Assembly: GCA_013298715.1 (NCBI GenBank)
Contig: JAAFIQ010000027.1
Coordinates: 1 to 38,292 of the forward strand
DNA from: Bacteroidota bacterium
GTDB taxonomy: Bacteria > Bacteroidota > Bacteroidia > B-17B0 > Aurantibacillaceae
Reading direction: 5' to 3'
DNA: 38,292 nt
Shown one piece after another: positions 1-10,065 of the stretch; position 1 is the stretch's first letter; each line of letters starts with the position of its first letter. A program made the translations under genes and the position numbers. A model generated the notes under the pieces. That model worked only from the letters and a program-made list of their open reading frames with translations, was not told where the DNA came from and did not search any database.

Positions 1-1952
<1,952 letters not shown>

Positions 1953-1986
1953 TTAAGCCATTTAATTACCTTATTTTTACTAACAA

Positions 1987-2015
1987 TTTGTTGAAAATAA
2001 TTTTTACTAAATTTG
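1987..2015 (+). promoter_or_regulatory. Bacteroidota-type promoter of the acyltransferase gene
   Basis: TTTG (1987-1990), 17 nt, then TAAATTTG (2008-2015). This matches the established Bacteroidota housekeeping consensus TTTG-N17-23-TAnnTTTG. The -7 box ends only 7 nt before the ATG at 2023, so the transcript would have almost no leader. Confidence 0.6.
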
Positions 2016-2022
2016 ACATTAT

Positions 2023-3354
2023 ATGTTAGATATTGTTAACCGAATTTTGGGCTTTGGATTAAGTTTTGTTGTCCCTGTTTTTTACAAACGAATACAAGGG
2101 CGGAATATTGAAAATCTGCAGGTTAAAGGCCCAGTGGTTATTGCAATGAACCATCCTAATGCATTTACAGACCCCGTAGTAATTAATTTGCTTACACGCC
2201 CTAAACAAGGTTTACGTTATTTAGCTCGTGGCGACGCCTTTAAACCGGGTTTAATTACATGGTTTTTGGAGCAGGTAGGTATAATCCCAATTTTTAGAAT
2301 TCAAGACGCTGGAAGGGAAGGGTTGGCTAAAAATCAAGATACTTACAGAAGGGTGAATTATTATTTATCTAAAAATGCCAAAATTATAATTTTTGCCGAA
2401 GGGTTATGTATTCAAGAAAAAAGATTGCGCCCCTTAAAAAAAGGTGTACCACGCATGGTTTTTTTGGCACATAACGAGTTAAAAAATAAAAATTTAATTG
2501 TGGTACCTGTAGGTGTAAACTATAGCCAGCCTGATAAATTAAGGAGTACAATTTTTTATAATGTTGGTGAGCCAATTGCCATTAAAGATTACGATGAACA
2601 GTTTAAACAGAACGAAGCACGCACCTATAATAGCTTTTTACAGCTCTTAGAGCCAAAAATGAAGGAACTCATTATTCATATCAATAATAAAAAATACGAT
2701 AGAACGTTTGAGCACTTTGAAACACTTGTAAAACGCGATTGGTTAAAACAACAAAAAAAATGGCGTAAAGATTTGTACGAAGATTTTTTAATGTCGCAAA
2801 TAATAGTTGGTAAACTAAATACCGCTGAAATAAATAATTTGGAGTTGTTAAATGAGTTCCACGAAAAAAGCGAAATCTATTTTCAAAAATTAAATAAAAA
2901 CAAGCTAAAAGATTGGTTAATTAATCCTTTGCAAAATAATACAGTAAATGGCTTTGGTTTAGCTATAAGAGTGATTTTGCTATTAGTTGGGCTTCCTTTT
3001 CACGCCATAGGATTTATTGGCAATATTATACCTTTTAAGCTAGTTCATTTTTTAACTAAAAAATTGGTTAAAAAAAATAAAGAGTTTTATTCATCTATTG
3101 CAATTGCATTGGCCATGGTTTTATTTTTAATAAACTATTTACTATTGTTTTTTATAAGTTATGCATACTCGCCAAACGTTTGGTGGCCAGTTGCAATTTG
3201 CGTAAGTACCTTATTGTTTGGTAGATTTAGTATTAGTTATAGAGAGTTATTTGTTAAATCATTAGGAATTTTAAGGATATTAAAAAACAAAGCCTTGGCA
3301 AATAACCTTTCAAAGGAAAGAGAATATTTGCTATCTTTAATTAACAGATTTTAG
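2023..3354 (+). CDS. PlsC-like glycerolipid acyltransferase with C-terminal membrane segments
   Basis: Probably transfers an acyl chain to a glycerol-3-phosphate or lysophosphatidate-type acceptor in membrane lipid synthesis. The catalytic block is NHPNAFTDP (His44, Asp50), which has five residues between His and Asp instead of the usual four; the same spacing is familiar from other Bacteroidota acyltransferases and yeast Gpt2/Sct1-like enzymes. A second motif, FAEG, lies near residue 124, followed by a basic stretch and a proline-containing block (VVPVGVNY). The 443-residue length exceeds a minimal PlsC (about 250): a charged helical region (about 200-310) is followed by three hydrophobic segments (about 315-340, 358-383 and 388-404). 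The start is fixed by the nearby promoter and by the N-terminal helix preceding the gPVVIAMNHP block. The DUF3108 gene follows 47 nt downstream on the same strand. The exact acyl acceptor cannot be told from sequence. Confidence 0.85.
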   Translation: MLDIVNRILGFGLSFVVPVFYKRIQGRNIENLQVKGPVVIAMNHPNAFTDPVVINLLTRPKQGLRYLARGDAFKPGLITWFLEQVGIIPIFRIQDAGREGLAKNQDTYRRVNYYLSKNAKIIIFAEGLCIQEKRLRPLKKGVPRMVFLAHNELKNKNLIVVPVGVNYSQPDKLRSTIFYNVGEPIAIKDYDEQFKQNEARTYNSFLQLLEPKMKELIIHINNKKYDRTFEHFETLVKRDWLKQQKKWRKDLYEDFLMSQIIVGKLNTAEINNLELLNEFHEKSEIYFQKLNKNKLKDWLINPLQNNTVNGFGLAIRVILLLVGLPFHAIGFIGNIIPFKLVHFLTKKLVKKNKEFYSSIAIALAMVLFLINYLLLFFISYAYSPNVWWPVAICVSTLLFGRFSISYRELFVKSLGILRILKNKALANNLSKEREYLLSLINRF

Positions 3355-3401
3355 CAAAACATTGGCACAGGATTTGGATTATATTAGAAAAACAAATTAA
3401 A

Positions 3402-4250
3402 ATGAAAAATTCGGTAAAAACTTTAATACTTAAAACGGTTGCAGTATCTGGCGTTTTAGCATTATGTTCTGCCACTTATACTTCTGATGCTTATTACACA
3501 GTTAATTCAACAATTTCTAATAGCCCTACATACGATTTGCCAACCAAAACCAACACGGCTTTTAAAGAAGGCGAATTACTTACTTATAGAATGCACTACG
3601 GACTTATAAATGCTGGAGTAGCTATTTTAGAAGTAAAACCCGATGTGTTGGATATAAGCGGTAGAAAAGTTTACCACATTGTAGGTACGGGTTATACCAC
3701 TGGAACTACCGATTGGTTTTTTAAGGTAAGAGATAAGTATGAAACTTACATGGATAAAGATGCTTTATTGCCTTGGATGTTTGTAAGAAATGTGAATGAA
3801 GGTGGCTTTAAATTTTCTCAAAACTATGCATTCAATCATTACACACGTAAGGTAGATGTTGGTGGTGGAGAAAAATTTGATATCCCAAGCGGTGTGCAAG
3901 ACATGGTAAGTGCCTTTTATAGCGCCAGAAGCCTAGATTTAAGCAATGCCAAAGAGAACGATTTGTTTACCTTAAATTGCTTTTTAGATAAAGAAATTTG
4001 GCCTCTCAAAATAAAATTTATTGGTAGAGAAACTATTGAAACGGATTTAGGGAAATTTAAAGCTTTGCGTTTTAGACCAATTGTGCAAAAAGGACGTGTA
4101 TTTAAAAAAGAAGAAGATTTAAACGTGTGGATTAGTGATGATGATAATCACATTGTATTAAGATGCCAAGCCAATGTTTTGGTAGGAAGCATTAAAATGG
4201 ACATTACCTCAGCAAAAAATTTGGCTAATGCACCTGCTAAGATAGATTAG
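3402..4250 (+). CDS. DUF3108 family exported protein
   Basis: Secreted or periplasmic protein of unknown molecular function. Residues 1-25 form a signal peptide (two lysines, then a hydrophobic run ending before SATYTSDAY). From about residue 55 the DUF3108 pattern is clear: FKEGELLTYRMHYGLINAG, then a beta-rich body with VRDKYETYMD, a middle block on intermediate size conversion of the chain, and a C-terminal LNVWISDD segment. The family is widespread in Bacteroidota and Proteobacteria and looks like a lipocalin-like or LolA-like beta sheet, but no role is established. It lies 47 nt after the acyltransferase and is closed by the terminator at 4278, so the two are probably cotranscribed; a link to envelope lipids is inference only. 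Confidence 0.85.
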   Translation: MKNSVKTLILKTVAVSGVLALCSATYTSDAYYTVNSTISNSPTYDLPTKTNTAFKEGELLTYRMHYGLINAGVAILEVKPDVLDISGRKVYHIVGTGYTTGTTDWFFKVRDKYETYMDKDALLPWMFVRNVNEGGFKFSQNYAFNHYTRKVDVGGGEKFDIPSGVQDMVSAFYSARSLDLSNAKENDLFTLNCFLDKEIWPLKIKFIGRETIETDLGKFKALRFRPIVQKGRVFKKEEDLNVWISDDDNHIVLRCQANVLVGSIKMDITSAKNLANAPAKID

Positions 4251-4277
4251 AGGAAAATTTATACTTAAACTTGGTAT

Positions 4278-4314
4278 AAAAAGACTTTTCATCAAAAAAT
4301 GAAAAGTCTTTTTT
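4278..4314 (+). terminator. Rho-independent terminator after the DUF3108 gene
   Basis: Perfect 13-bp inverted repeat AAAAAGACTTTTC (4278-4290) and its complement (4301-4313), loop of 10 nt, ending in a T run. It is symmetrical enough to work in either direction, but only the plus-strand gene ends here. Confidence 0.85.
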
Positions 4315-4378
4315 GTGATTTGTAGTTGGTTTGTTTAGGCTGATTTTATTCGCTATGGAAATTGAATCTATCTCAAGT

Positions 4379-4470
4379 GAACATATTTTGGCAATATGTC
4401 CATTTTTTTTAATAAATTGAACATATTTCTTGTTTGTTTCGAAAAATGAACATATTTTTGCTATATGTCC
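4379..4470 (+). promoter_or_regulatory. Operator repeats and promoter of the fic gene
   Basis: Two 23-bp copies of a palindrome, GAACATAT-N8-ATATGTCC-like, lie at 4379-4401 and 4448-4470; the first has perfect 7-bp arms (ACATATT / AATATGT). A third half site, GAACATATT, is at 4419-4427. The downstream palindrome contains TATTTTTGC (4453-4461), a consensus -7 box, with TTG at 4430-4432, 20 nt upstream. A protein bound here would cover the promoter. The likely binder is the winged helix at the C-terminus of the Fic protein itself; that is inference. Confidence 0.6.
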
Positions 4471-4485
4471 AATAATTTTAAAAAA

Positions 4486-5607
4486 ATGAACAAATCTAAT
4501 AATGCAAAGTTCGATAGGAATATACCTTATAACGCTTTACCTGATTTGCCTCCATCTGAAATTATAATTGATAAAGAGATTTTAATAAAATGGGGCTTAG
4601 CGTCAAGATCCTTGGCTGAGTTGAGTAAAAACATAATGCGGATGCCAAACCCGTTAATATTGGTTAATACAATTTCGTTACAAGAAGCACAAAGCTCTAC
4701 AGCTATTGAAAATATCTTTACAACCGAAGATGAATTGTATAAAGCGGTATCAGACACTATAAAAGAAGAGTTAGCAAATCCTGCTACCAAAGAGGTGTTG
4801 AGATATAGAGAGGCTTTGTGGGGTGGTTACAATACGTGGATAAAAAAGAGAGTGTTTGACAAATCAGTTGCAATAAAAATATTTCAACAAATAAAAAATA
4901 CTAAACAAGGTATTCGGCCGCCGCAATCGCAAGTTGTTATTAAAAGAGGTCAAAGCGAATTTAAACCTGGAGAAATTATTTACACCCCACCAAGAGGGAA
5001 AGGAATTGTTGAAAATAAAATGGATAACCTTTTTGATTTTTTGAATGAAACCAATGGATTCGACCCACTTTTGAAAATGGCAATTGGGCATTATCAATTT
5101 GAAGCAATACATCCATTTACTGACGGAAATGGCAGAACAGGTAGGATTTTAAACCAATTATACCTAGTTGATCAAAAATTGTTATCACATCCTGTGCTAT
5201 ACTTAAGTAAGTATATAATTAATTATAAAGATGATTATTACCATCATTTAGCTGGCGTAACACAACGATGGGCTTGGAAACCTTGGTTGATGTTTATGCT
5301 GAATGCAGTTGAAAGTACAGCTCAATTAACTAATCAAAAAATTGACGAAATTTTAGCTCAGATGGAATCAACTTACCAATACGCTAATAAAACATTAAAA
5401 TGGTATTCTTACGAATTAAATCAAGCACTATTTTCACAGCCATACATGAAACAAAAATTAATTGGAGATATAACGGGTGTTAGAAGTAGAACAACGCTCA
5501 CCAAATATGTTCTGCAACTAATTGAATTAGGAGTGATTTCAGCACATGAAGATGGTAGAGAAGTTTTTTATATTAATAATGATTTGATAAGAATACTTCA
5601 ATCTTGA
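4486..5607 (+). CDS. Fic-family AMP transferase with C-terminal winged helix
   Basis: Predicted to transfer AMP from ATP to a protein target. The active-site loop HPFTDGNGRTGR (His209 when counted from 4486) matches the canonical HPFxxGNGRxxR. The N-terminal part carries SSTAIEN (residues 70-76), fitting the inhibitory (S/T)xxxE(G/N) helix of self-inhibited Fic proteins, here on the N-terminal side (class II). The C-terminal 60 residues resemble a winged helix-turn-helix (RTTLTKYVLQLIELGVI). The layout Fic_N, Fic, wHTH is like the Bacteroides and Shewanella Fic proteins of known structure. An in-frame ATG at 4465 lies inside the operator palindrome and roughly at the predicted transcription start. 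I prefer 4486, which leaves a leader of about 20 nt, but a leaderless start at 4465 is possible. No antitoxin partner gene is adjacent. Confidence 0.9.
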   Translation: MNKSNNAKFDRNIPYNALPDLPPSEIIIDKEILIKWGLASRSLAELSKNIMRMPNPLILVNTISLQEAQSSTAIENIFTTEDELYKAVSDTIKEELANPATKEVLRYREALWGGYNTWIKKRVFDKSVAIKIFQQIKNTKQGIRPPQSQVVIKRGQSEFKPGEIIYTPPRGKGIVENKMDNLFDFLNETNGFDPLLKMAIGHYQFEAIHPFTDGNGRTGRILNQLYLVDQKLLSHPVLYLSKYIINYKDDYYHHLAGVTQRWAWKPWLMFMLNAVESTAQLTNQKIDEILAQMESTYQYANKTLKWYSYELNQALFSQPYMKQKLIGDITGVRSRTTLTKYVLQLIELGVISAHEDGREVFYINNDLIRILQS

Positions 5608-5691
5608 GATTAACACGAAAGAAGTAAGAACTTTTTAAAGTTTAAATTCAGAATTATTAAACCAAATTAGAATACAAATTTCAACGCAAAA

Positions 5692-5721
5692 AAAAGCGAT
5701 ACAGGAATCTATATCGCTTTT
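5692..5721 (-). terminator. Terminator between convergent fic and the T9SS cargo gene
   Basis: AAAAGCGATA (5692-5701) pairs perfectly with TATCGCTTTT (5712-5721), loop of 10 nt, with A and T runs on the two sides. It can serve both convergent genes; the T run is longer for the minus-strand gene, whose stop codon is at 5748. Confidence 0.75.
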
Positions 5722-5747
5722 GTAATTTGGGGTTAATCATTCAAAAA

Positions 5748-8700
5748 TTATTCTTTTATAACTTTAAAGGTTTGTGTGGCTGATTCAGTAGTAATTAGTT
5801 TTAGAAAATAAATCCCGTTTGCAAAATTTTCCAAATTAATTTCGTTTTTATTTATTTTTTCAGAAAAATCTATAGATTTTTTAATTAATACTTTTCCTGA
5901 AATATCTAATACCTCAATCACTACATTAGCTGGTTGCAACGCGTTCATTTTTAATGATAAATTACCGCTTGTTGGATTTGGACTCAAAGAGAAATCAGAA
6001 TTGTGAGTTAAATTGTTTAAGCCAGTACAAACTAAAACGTTTACAGAAATGTTTGTGCTATTGTTACAACCATTGGCGTCTGTGCCTGTAACTGAATAAA
6101 CAGTTGTTGCAGCAGGAGTGTAAGTAACAGATGCTCCGTTTAAATTACTTGGCATCCAAGAATAGGTAGAAGCACCAGAAGCAATCAAGTTAACAGACTG
6201 TCCTTCGCAAATATTAGTACTACTAGGTGCAATATTAATGGTTGGCAATGGGAGCAATGTTGCTGTGGCAGTTTTTACACTAGAACATCCTGAAGTTGTT
6301 CCCGTAACACTATAAACTGTTGTTCCTGATGGGCTGTAAGAAGCGCTTGAAGCGGATCCTCCTCCATTACTCCATGAATAATTACTTGCTCCTGAGGCTA
6401 CAAAATTTACACTTGCTCCAGGACAAAACGATTGTATTGGATTAGTAATTGTAATGTTTGGAGATCCAGTAATTGTTACAGTTTGACTATAATTTGTTCC
6501 TGAGCCACTTGTATTAGAAGCTAATAAGGATACCACATAGTTTCCTCCATTAGGAAAGGTTATAATTGGATTTTGCGAAGTTGGAGCGTTAATAGTTACG
6601 CTTGCGATTGGTGTTACACTCCAAGCCCAACCGTTAGGAGCATTTGTAGAAAGATCTGAAAAAGGAATTGCAGTTCCTGAACACTTTATAGCAGAACTTA
6701 CACTAAAATTACTAATCGGCGTTGGAGCAGGTGGCGCCCCAACTACATCTACTATCCAAGTGCCTCTGCCGTAAGATGCTGCAACTAATTTTGTTGGATT
6801 TGCTGGAGAAATTTCTAAATCTGATAAAGGCATGTTAGGCAAACCTGTGTTGTATAAAGTCCAAGTTGAAGAAAGGTTATCTCTGTAATAAACACCTACG
6901 TCCATTCCAACATAAATTCTATCTGATGTGCCTGATTGATAAACACTACAATTTGCTGGTATGTTAGGTAAATTAGCGCTGAAATTTGTCCAAGTTGCTC
7001 CACCGTTCGTTGTCATAAATACTTTGTTGCCGGCTGAGTAACCACTTAAAACAACCCATGCATTATTAGGATCTAATGGGTCAATTGTAATAAATTCCGG
7101 AGCAGCAGAACCCACAGGTACTATTCCAGTAACTGTTGTCCAAGTAACACCACCATCGGTTGTTCTATAAATTCCAGAACTTTTTAAAACGTAAATTACT
7201 TGGTTGTTAGATGGTGCAATAGCAAATTCTCTAATTGTTCCTGTTCCTGGTAAAGCAGTTAATTGAGTCCAGGCTCCTGCAAGATTTGTTGACTTGAATA
7301 AATTAGTATAACCGCAATACAATGTGTTTGCCGATTGAGGATCTTGTTTCCAAGGGGTTACCCAAGCAGCAGTACCTGTTAAGCCTGATGTACAACTTGC
7401 CCAAGAAACACCACCATTTGTAGATTTTCTCAAAGCGCCGTTATAATATTCGCCAAACATATTATTATCATTAGTTCTATCAATAAAACAGTCCATTCCA
7501 TCACCTCCTAAGGCTGCATTGTAAGTAGTTCCATTCCAAATGCTAGTACCATTATCTTGGTGCCCTGTTATCCATTTATTTGGTGTTAAACTAGATAAAC
7601 CAATTTTATATATTTGCGAAATGTTGGTTGTGCCTGAAATTTCTTGCCAAGCCGTTGCCGTTCTTCTATAAACTGTTCCGTCATTGGTGTTGAATAAAGT
7701 ACCAGCTGCATCGTATTCTAAGTCATGATGATCAGCATGCGTAAAGGGTGCGCCAGAACCAGTCCAATGTCCGTATAAAGCCCAAGTTGTTCCTCCGTCT
7801 GTTGTTCTCCAAACATTTACACCTCCAGTTACCACTTCATTTGCATTTAAAGGAGATGCAGCAACACATAAATCATACCAACCTTGCCCACCACTATCAT
7901 TTCCTGCGCTGGCCCATCCTAATAAATTTGGACTTGTTGCCATTGAAGTAAACGCTGCCGAGCTATTGGTAGAACGATAAAATCCTTGAAATCCACTACC
8001 AGAGCTACTTGATGCTAAAACATAAACATAATTAGCATTTGCTGGGGTAACAGCAATTGCCATTCTATTTATTCCTGTTGTTGGAATTCCAGCAGAAACG
8101 GTTGTAAAAGTTGCTCCTCCATCATTAGAAACTCTAAACGTGGTGCCACCAGCATAAATAGTTGTTGGGGTGCCTGGTTTAAATTCTAAATCAAAGGTGC
8201 TTCCAGAGGCAACTAGTGTCCAGTTAGTTCCTCCATTTAAAGTTCTGTAAATGCCTGATGAAGTAGCTGCTAATAAAATTAATGGATTTGTTGGATGTAT
8301 AATTAATCTTCTAATGGTAAAGTTGGTAGTAACTGCATTGGTTAATCCTGTAGCATTCCAAGTGTTTCCTCCATCTGTAGATTTTAAAACGCCTATGCTT
8401 CGCGTGTCTCCAGCATCTCCATCACCTGTAGCTAAATACATAATAGATGTATTTGTTGGATCTATGGCTAAATCAGAACAACCAATTACTGCTAGATTAT
8501 CTGTATTGGTAGTCCATGAAGTGCCTCCATTTGTTGATTTCCATAAACCACCTGCAGGAGCACCAACCCATAAGTTATTAGAATTTGTTGGATCAATTGT
8601 AATAAAATTCATTCTTCCTGATTTTAAAAACTGACCCCCAGCGGTACCGTTAATTGGCCCCATTGGACCAACAGGCGACCAAGTAGTTGATGCAAGCATA

Positions 8701-9017
8701 CTGCTACTTGTAACTTTATTTGATAAATTATCAGCTTGATAGGTTTGTAAAAATTCTTGATAATTTTTAGCTGTTAACGAAAGTAATGACAAATCACCAC
8801 TTGGATAAACTCTACGTTCTACAAAGTTTTCCCAACGCTTAAAAGCCTTCCAGCCTTTACCTTTTTCGGTATTATCTCTTGATGCCCAATAGTTGTTGAA
8901 GTCGTTTTGGATTTCATAAAAATTGGCATTGGGATCATGAATTTTATTTGCCCAGTCTTGAGAAAATAAATTACTTAAACTAAGTGTTGACAAAACTAAA
9001 AACGTAATTTTCTTCAT
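5748..9017 (-). CDS. Large secreted BNR-repeat protein with PKD-like and T9SS sorting domains
   Basis: Exported protein of 1089 residues. A signal peptide (MKKITFLVLSTLSLSNLFSQ) is followed by an N-terminal region of about 100 residues, then a beta-propeller region (about 110-720) with many Asp-box/BNR motifs: KSTNGGTSW, KSTDGGNTW, WRTTDGGTTW, KSTNGGVSW, YRTTDGGVTW. Next are one PKD-like domain (FSDLSTNAPNGWAWSV) and two Ig-like repeats sharing ASGAS.YSW and TTVYSVTGT. The last 80 residues are a type A T9SS C-terminal domain (FSLSPNPTSGNLSLK, then FANGIYFLKL). The T9SS domain predicts passage through the outer membrane and cleavage or surface anchoring. The propeller resembles sialidase or VPS10-type folds, but I see no diagnostic sialidase active site, so adhesion or polymer binding is as likely as hydrolysis. 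It is a single-gene unit with its own terminator at 5692. Confidence 0.9.
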   Translation of the reverse strand: MKKITFLVLSTLSLSNLFSQDWANKIHDPNANFYEIQNDFNNYWASRDNTEKGKGWKAFKRWENFVERRVYPSGDLSLLSLTAKNYQEFLQTYQADNLSNKVTSSSMLASTTWSPVGPMGPINGTAGGQFLKSGRMNFITIDPTNSNNLWVGAPAGGLWKSTNGGTSWTTNTDNLAVIGCSDLAIDPTNTSIMYLATGDGDAGDTRSIGVLKSTDGGNTWNATGLTNAVTTNFTIRRLIIHPTNPLILLAATSSGIYRTLNGGTNWTLVASGSTFDLEFKPGTPTTIYAGGTTFRVSNDGGATFTTVSAGIPTTGINRMAIAVTPANANYVYVLASSSSGSGFQGFYRSTNSSAAFTSMATSPNLLGWASAGNDSGGQGWYDLCVAASPLNANEVVTGGVNVWRTTDGGTTWALYGHWTGSGAPFTHADHHDLEYDAAGTLFNTNDGTVYRRTATAWQEISGTTNISQIYKIGLSSLTPNKWITGHQDNGTSIWNGTTYNAALGGDGMDCFIDRTNDNNMFGEYYNGALRKSTNGGVSWASCTSGLTGTAAWVTPWKQDPQSANTLYCGYTNLFKSTNLAGAWTQLTALPGTGTIREFAIAPSNNQVIYVLKSSGIYRTTDGGVTWTTVTGIVPVGSAAPEFITIDPLDPNNAWVVLSGYSAGNKVFMTTNGGATWTNFSANLPNIPANCSVYQSGTSDRIYVGMDVGVYYRDNLSSTWTLYNTGLPNMPLSDLEISPANPTKLVAASYGRGTWIVDVVGAPPAPTPISNFSVSSAIKCSGTAIPFSDLSTNAPNGWAWSVTPIASVTINAPTSQNPIITFPNGGNYVVSLLASNTSGSGTNYSQTVTITGSPNITITNPIQSFCPGASVNFVASGASNYSWSNGGGSASSASYSPSGTTVYSVTGTTSGCSSVKTATATLLPLPTINIAPSSTNICEGQSVNLIASGASTYSWMPSNLNGASVTYTPAATTVYSVTGTDANGCNNSTNISVNVLVCTGLNNLTHNSDFSLSPNPTSGNLSLKMNALQPANVVIEVLDISGKVLIKKSIDFSEKINKNEINLENFANGIYFLKLITTESATQTFKVIKE

Positions 9018-9371
9018 AGCGTAAAAATTTAATCTTATGAAGTTAGTAAATGAAAAATGAAAATGAAAATGATTTTATCGAAAAGATATGCATACGGTGT
9101 TAAATTAACATTTTAAGGTTAAAATTTGGTGTAATTTAGAAAATGAACTTTTAAATAATTGATATAAGTTTATTTTATGAGATTTAAAAAAATAATTTGC
9201 CGCGGTTAACCATAATTAAAATTTTACGGCTTAATAGTGAAGTTAAGTTTGATATTAATAGTGTAACGAGTTTTTTGGAATAGGTTTAAATATCAACAAA
9301 ATGAGCACTTTTAAATCATTACATCATTCGTTTTTTAAGTAATTATTAATTGGCGAGTTATTTACTTAAAG
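9018..9371. other. Gene-free AT-rich stretch
   Basis: Intergenic space between the start of the T9SS cargo gene and the 3' end of tRNA-Leu. It must hold the promoter of the minus-strand cargo gene. A short tandem GAAAAT-type repeat (9051-9072) lies 34-55 nt before its start codon. I see no open frame, RNA structure or further repeat. Confidence 0.5.
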
Positions 9372-9453
9372 TACCCGGAAGGGGACTTGAACCCCTACGC
9401 CTTGCGGCACATGCACCTCAAACATGCTTGTATACCAATTCCAACATCCGGGC
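9372..9453 (-). tRNA. tRNA-Leu (GAG)
   Basis: Read on the minus strand from 9453. The acceptor stem is GCCCGGA with TCCGGGT (first pair G-U, as in E. coli tRNA-Leu) and the discriminator base is A at 9372. The D arm contains GGAATTGGTA. The anticodon stem CATGT/GCATG encloses the loop TTGAGGT, giving anticodon GAG (reads CUC/CUU). A class II variable arm (TGCCGCAAGGCGT) and a T arm with GGTTCAAGTCC follow. The CCA end is not encoded: the bases after the discriminator read CTT. Size is 82 nt. Confidence 0.93.
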
Positions 9454-9490
9454 AAAATTTCAAAGATTGAATAGCAAAATTAACCAATTA

Positions 9491-9523
9491 TTTGCTTTTT
9501 TAAACAAAAAAGTTGTATATTTG
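9491..9523 (+). promoter_or_regulatory. rplS promoter
   Basis: TTTG (9491-9494), 21 nt, TATATTTG (9516-9523) followed by C: a full match to the Bacteroidota consensus. It predicts a leader of about 68 nt before the rplS ATG. In that leader TTTGC-ACAAC-GCAAA (9545-9559) forms a small hairpin. Confidence 0.65.
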
Positions 9524-9595
9524 CCCTCCATTTCTAAGCCGCTGTTTGCACAACGCAAAGTATGCCTAAAATGTAAACATATAAAAACTAAAAAA

Positions 9596-9964
9596 ATGAG
9601 TTTATTATTAGATTTCGTAAAAAAGCAATTAAACCCTGGGCACAAACACCCTAAGTTTAAAGCAGGTGATACTGTTACAGTTTCATACAAAATTAAAGAG
9701 GGTGATAAAGAGCGTATCCAGCAATTTACTGGTGTAGTTATTCAATGTAAAAATGAAGCTGCTACTGCATCTTTTACTGTACGTAAAATGAGTAATGGTA
9801 TTGGTGTTGAGCGTATTTTCCCTATAGCTTCGCCATTTATTGATAAAATTGAGGTTAATAAAGTGGGTATTGTTCGTAGAGCAAAATTATTTTACTTACG
9901 CGAGCGTACTGGTAAATCTGCCAGAATCCGCGAAAAAGTCCAAAACAAAAAAGATAATAAATAA
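9596..9964 (+). CDS. rplS: 50S ribosomal protein L19
   Basis: Component of the large ribosomal subunit at the 30S-50S interface. The 122-residue product starts [12 protein letters not shown] and shows the L19 signatures [39 protein letters not shown] and [15 protein letters not shown]. The open frame extends upstream to 9350, but that part runs antisense through tRNA-Leu and through the promoter at 9491-9523, so the start is the ATG at 9596, preceded by an A-rich stretch. The usual rimM-trmD neighbours are absent; rpsP lies about 27 kb away. The gene is monocistronic and ends in the terminator at 9974. Confidence 0.96.
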   Translation: MSLLLDFVKKQLNPGHKHPKFKAGDTVTVSYKIKEGDKERIQQFTGVVIQCKNEAATASFTVRKMSNGIGVERIFPIASPFIDKIEVNKVGIVRRAKLFYLRERTGKSARIREKVQNKKDNK

Positions 9965-9973
9965 TATAAAATT

Positions 9974-10001
9974 AAAAACTCCGAAAATTTTCGGAGTTTT
10001 T
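9974..10001 (+). terminator. rplS terminator
   Basis: Perfect inverted repeat: AAAAACTCCGAAAA (9974-9987) pairs with TTTTCGGAGTTTTT (9988-10001), a continuous palindrome whose central A/T bases can form the loop, ending in a T run. Confidence 0.88.
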
Positions 10002-10065
10002 TGTTTTAAACAATTTGTAAATATAAATTATAAACATAGTTTTCAATCAAAAAATTCTTATTTTT

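Noticed and set aside
7748-8634. Plus-strand frames within the T9SS cargo gene
   Set aside because: Low-complexity His/Leu or Val/Pro text that mirrors the repetitive Gly/Ser/Thr codons of the real gene.
9350-9595. N-terminal extension of L19 by 82 residues in the same frame
   Set aside because: It runs antisense through tRNA-Leu and over the rplS promoter; the family begins at the ATG at 9596.
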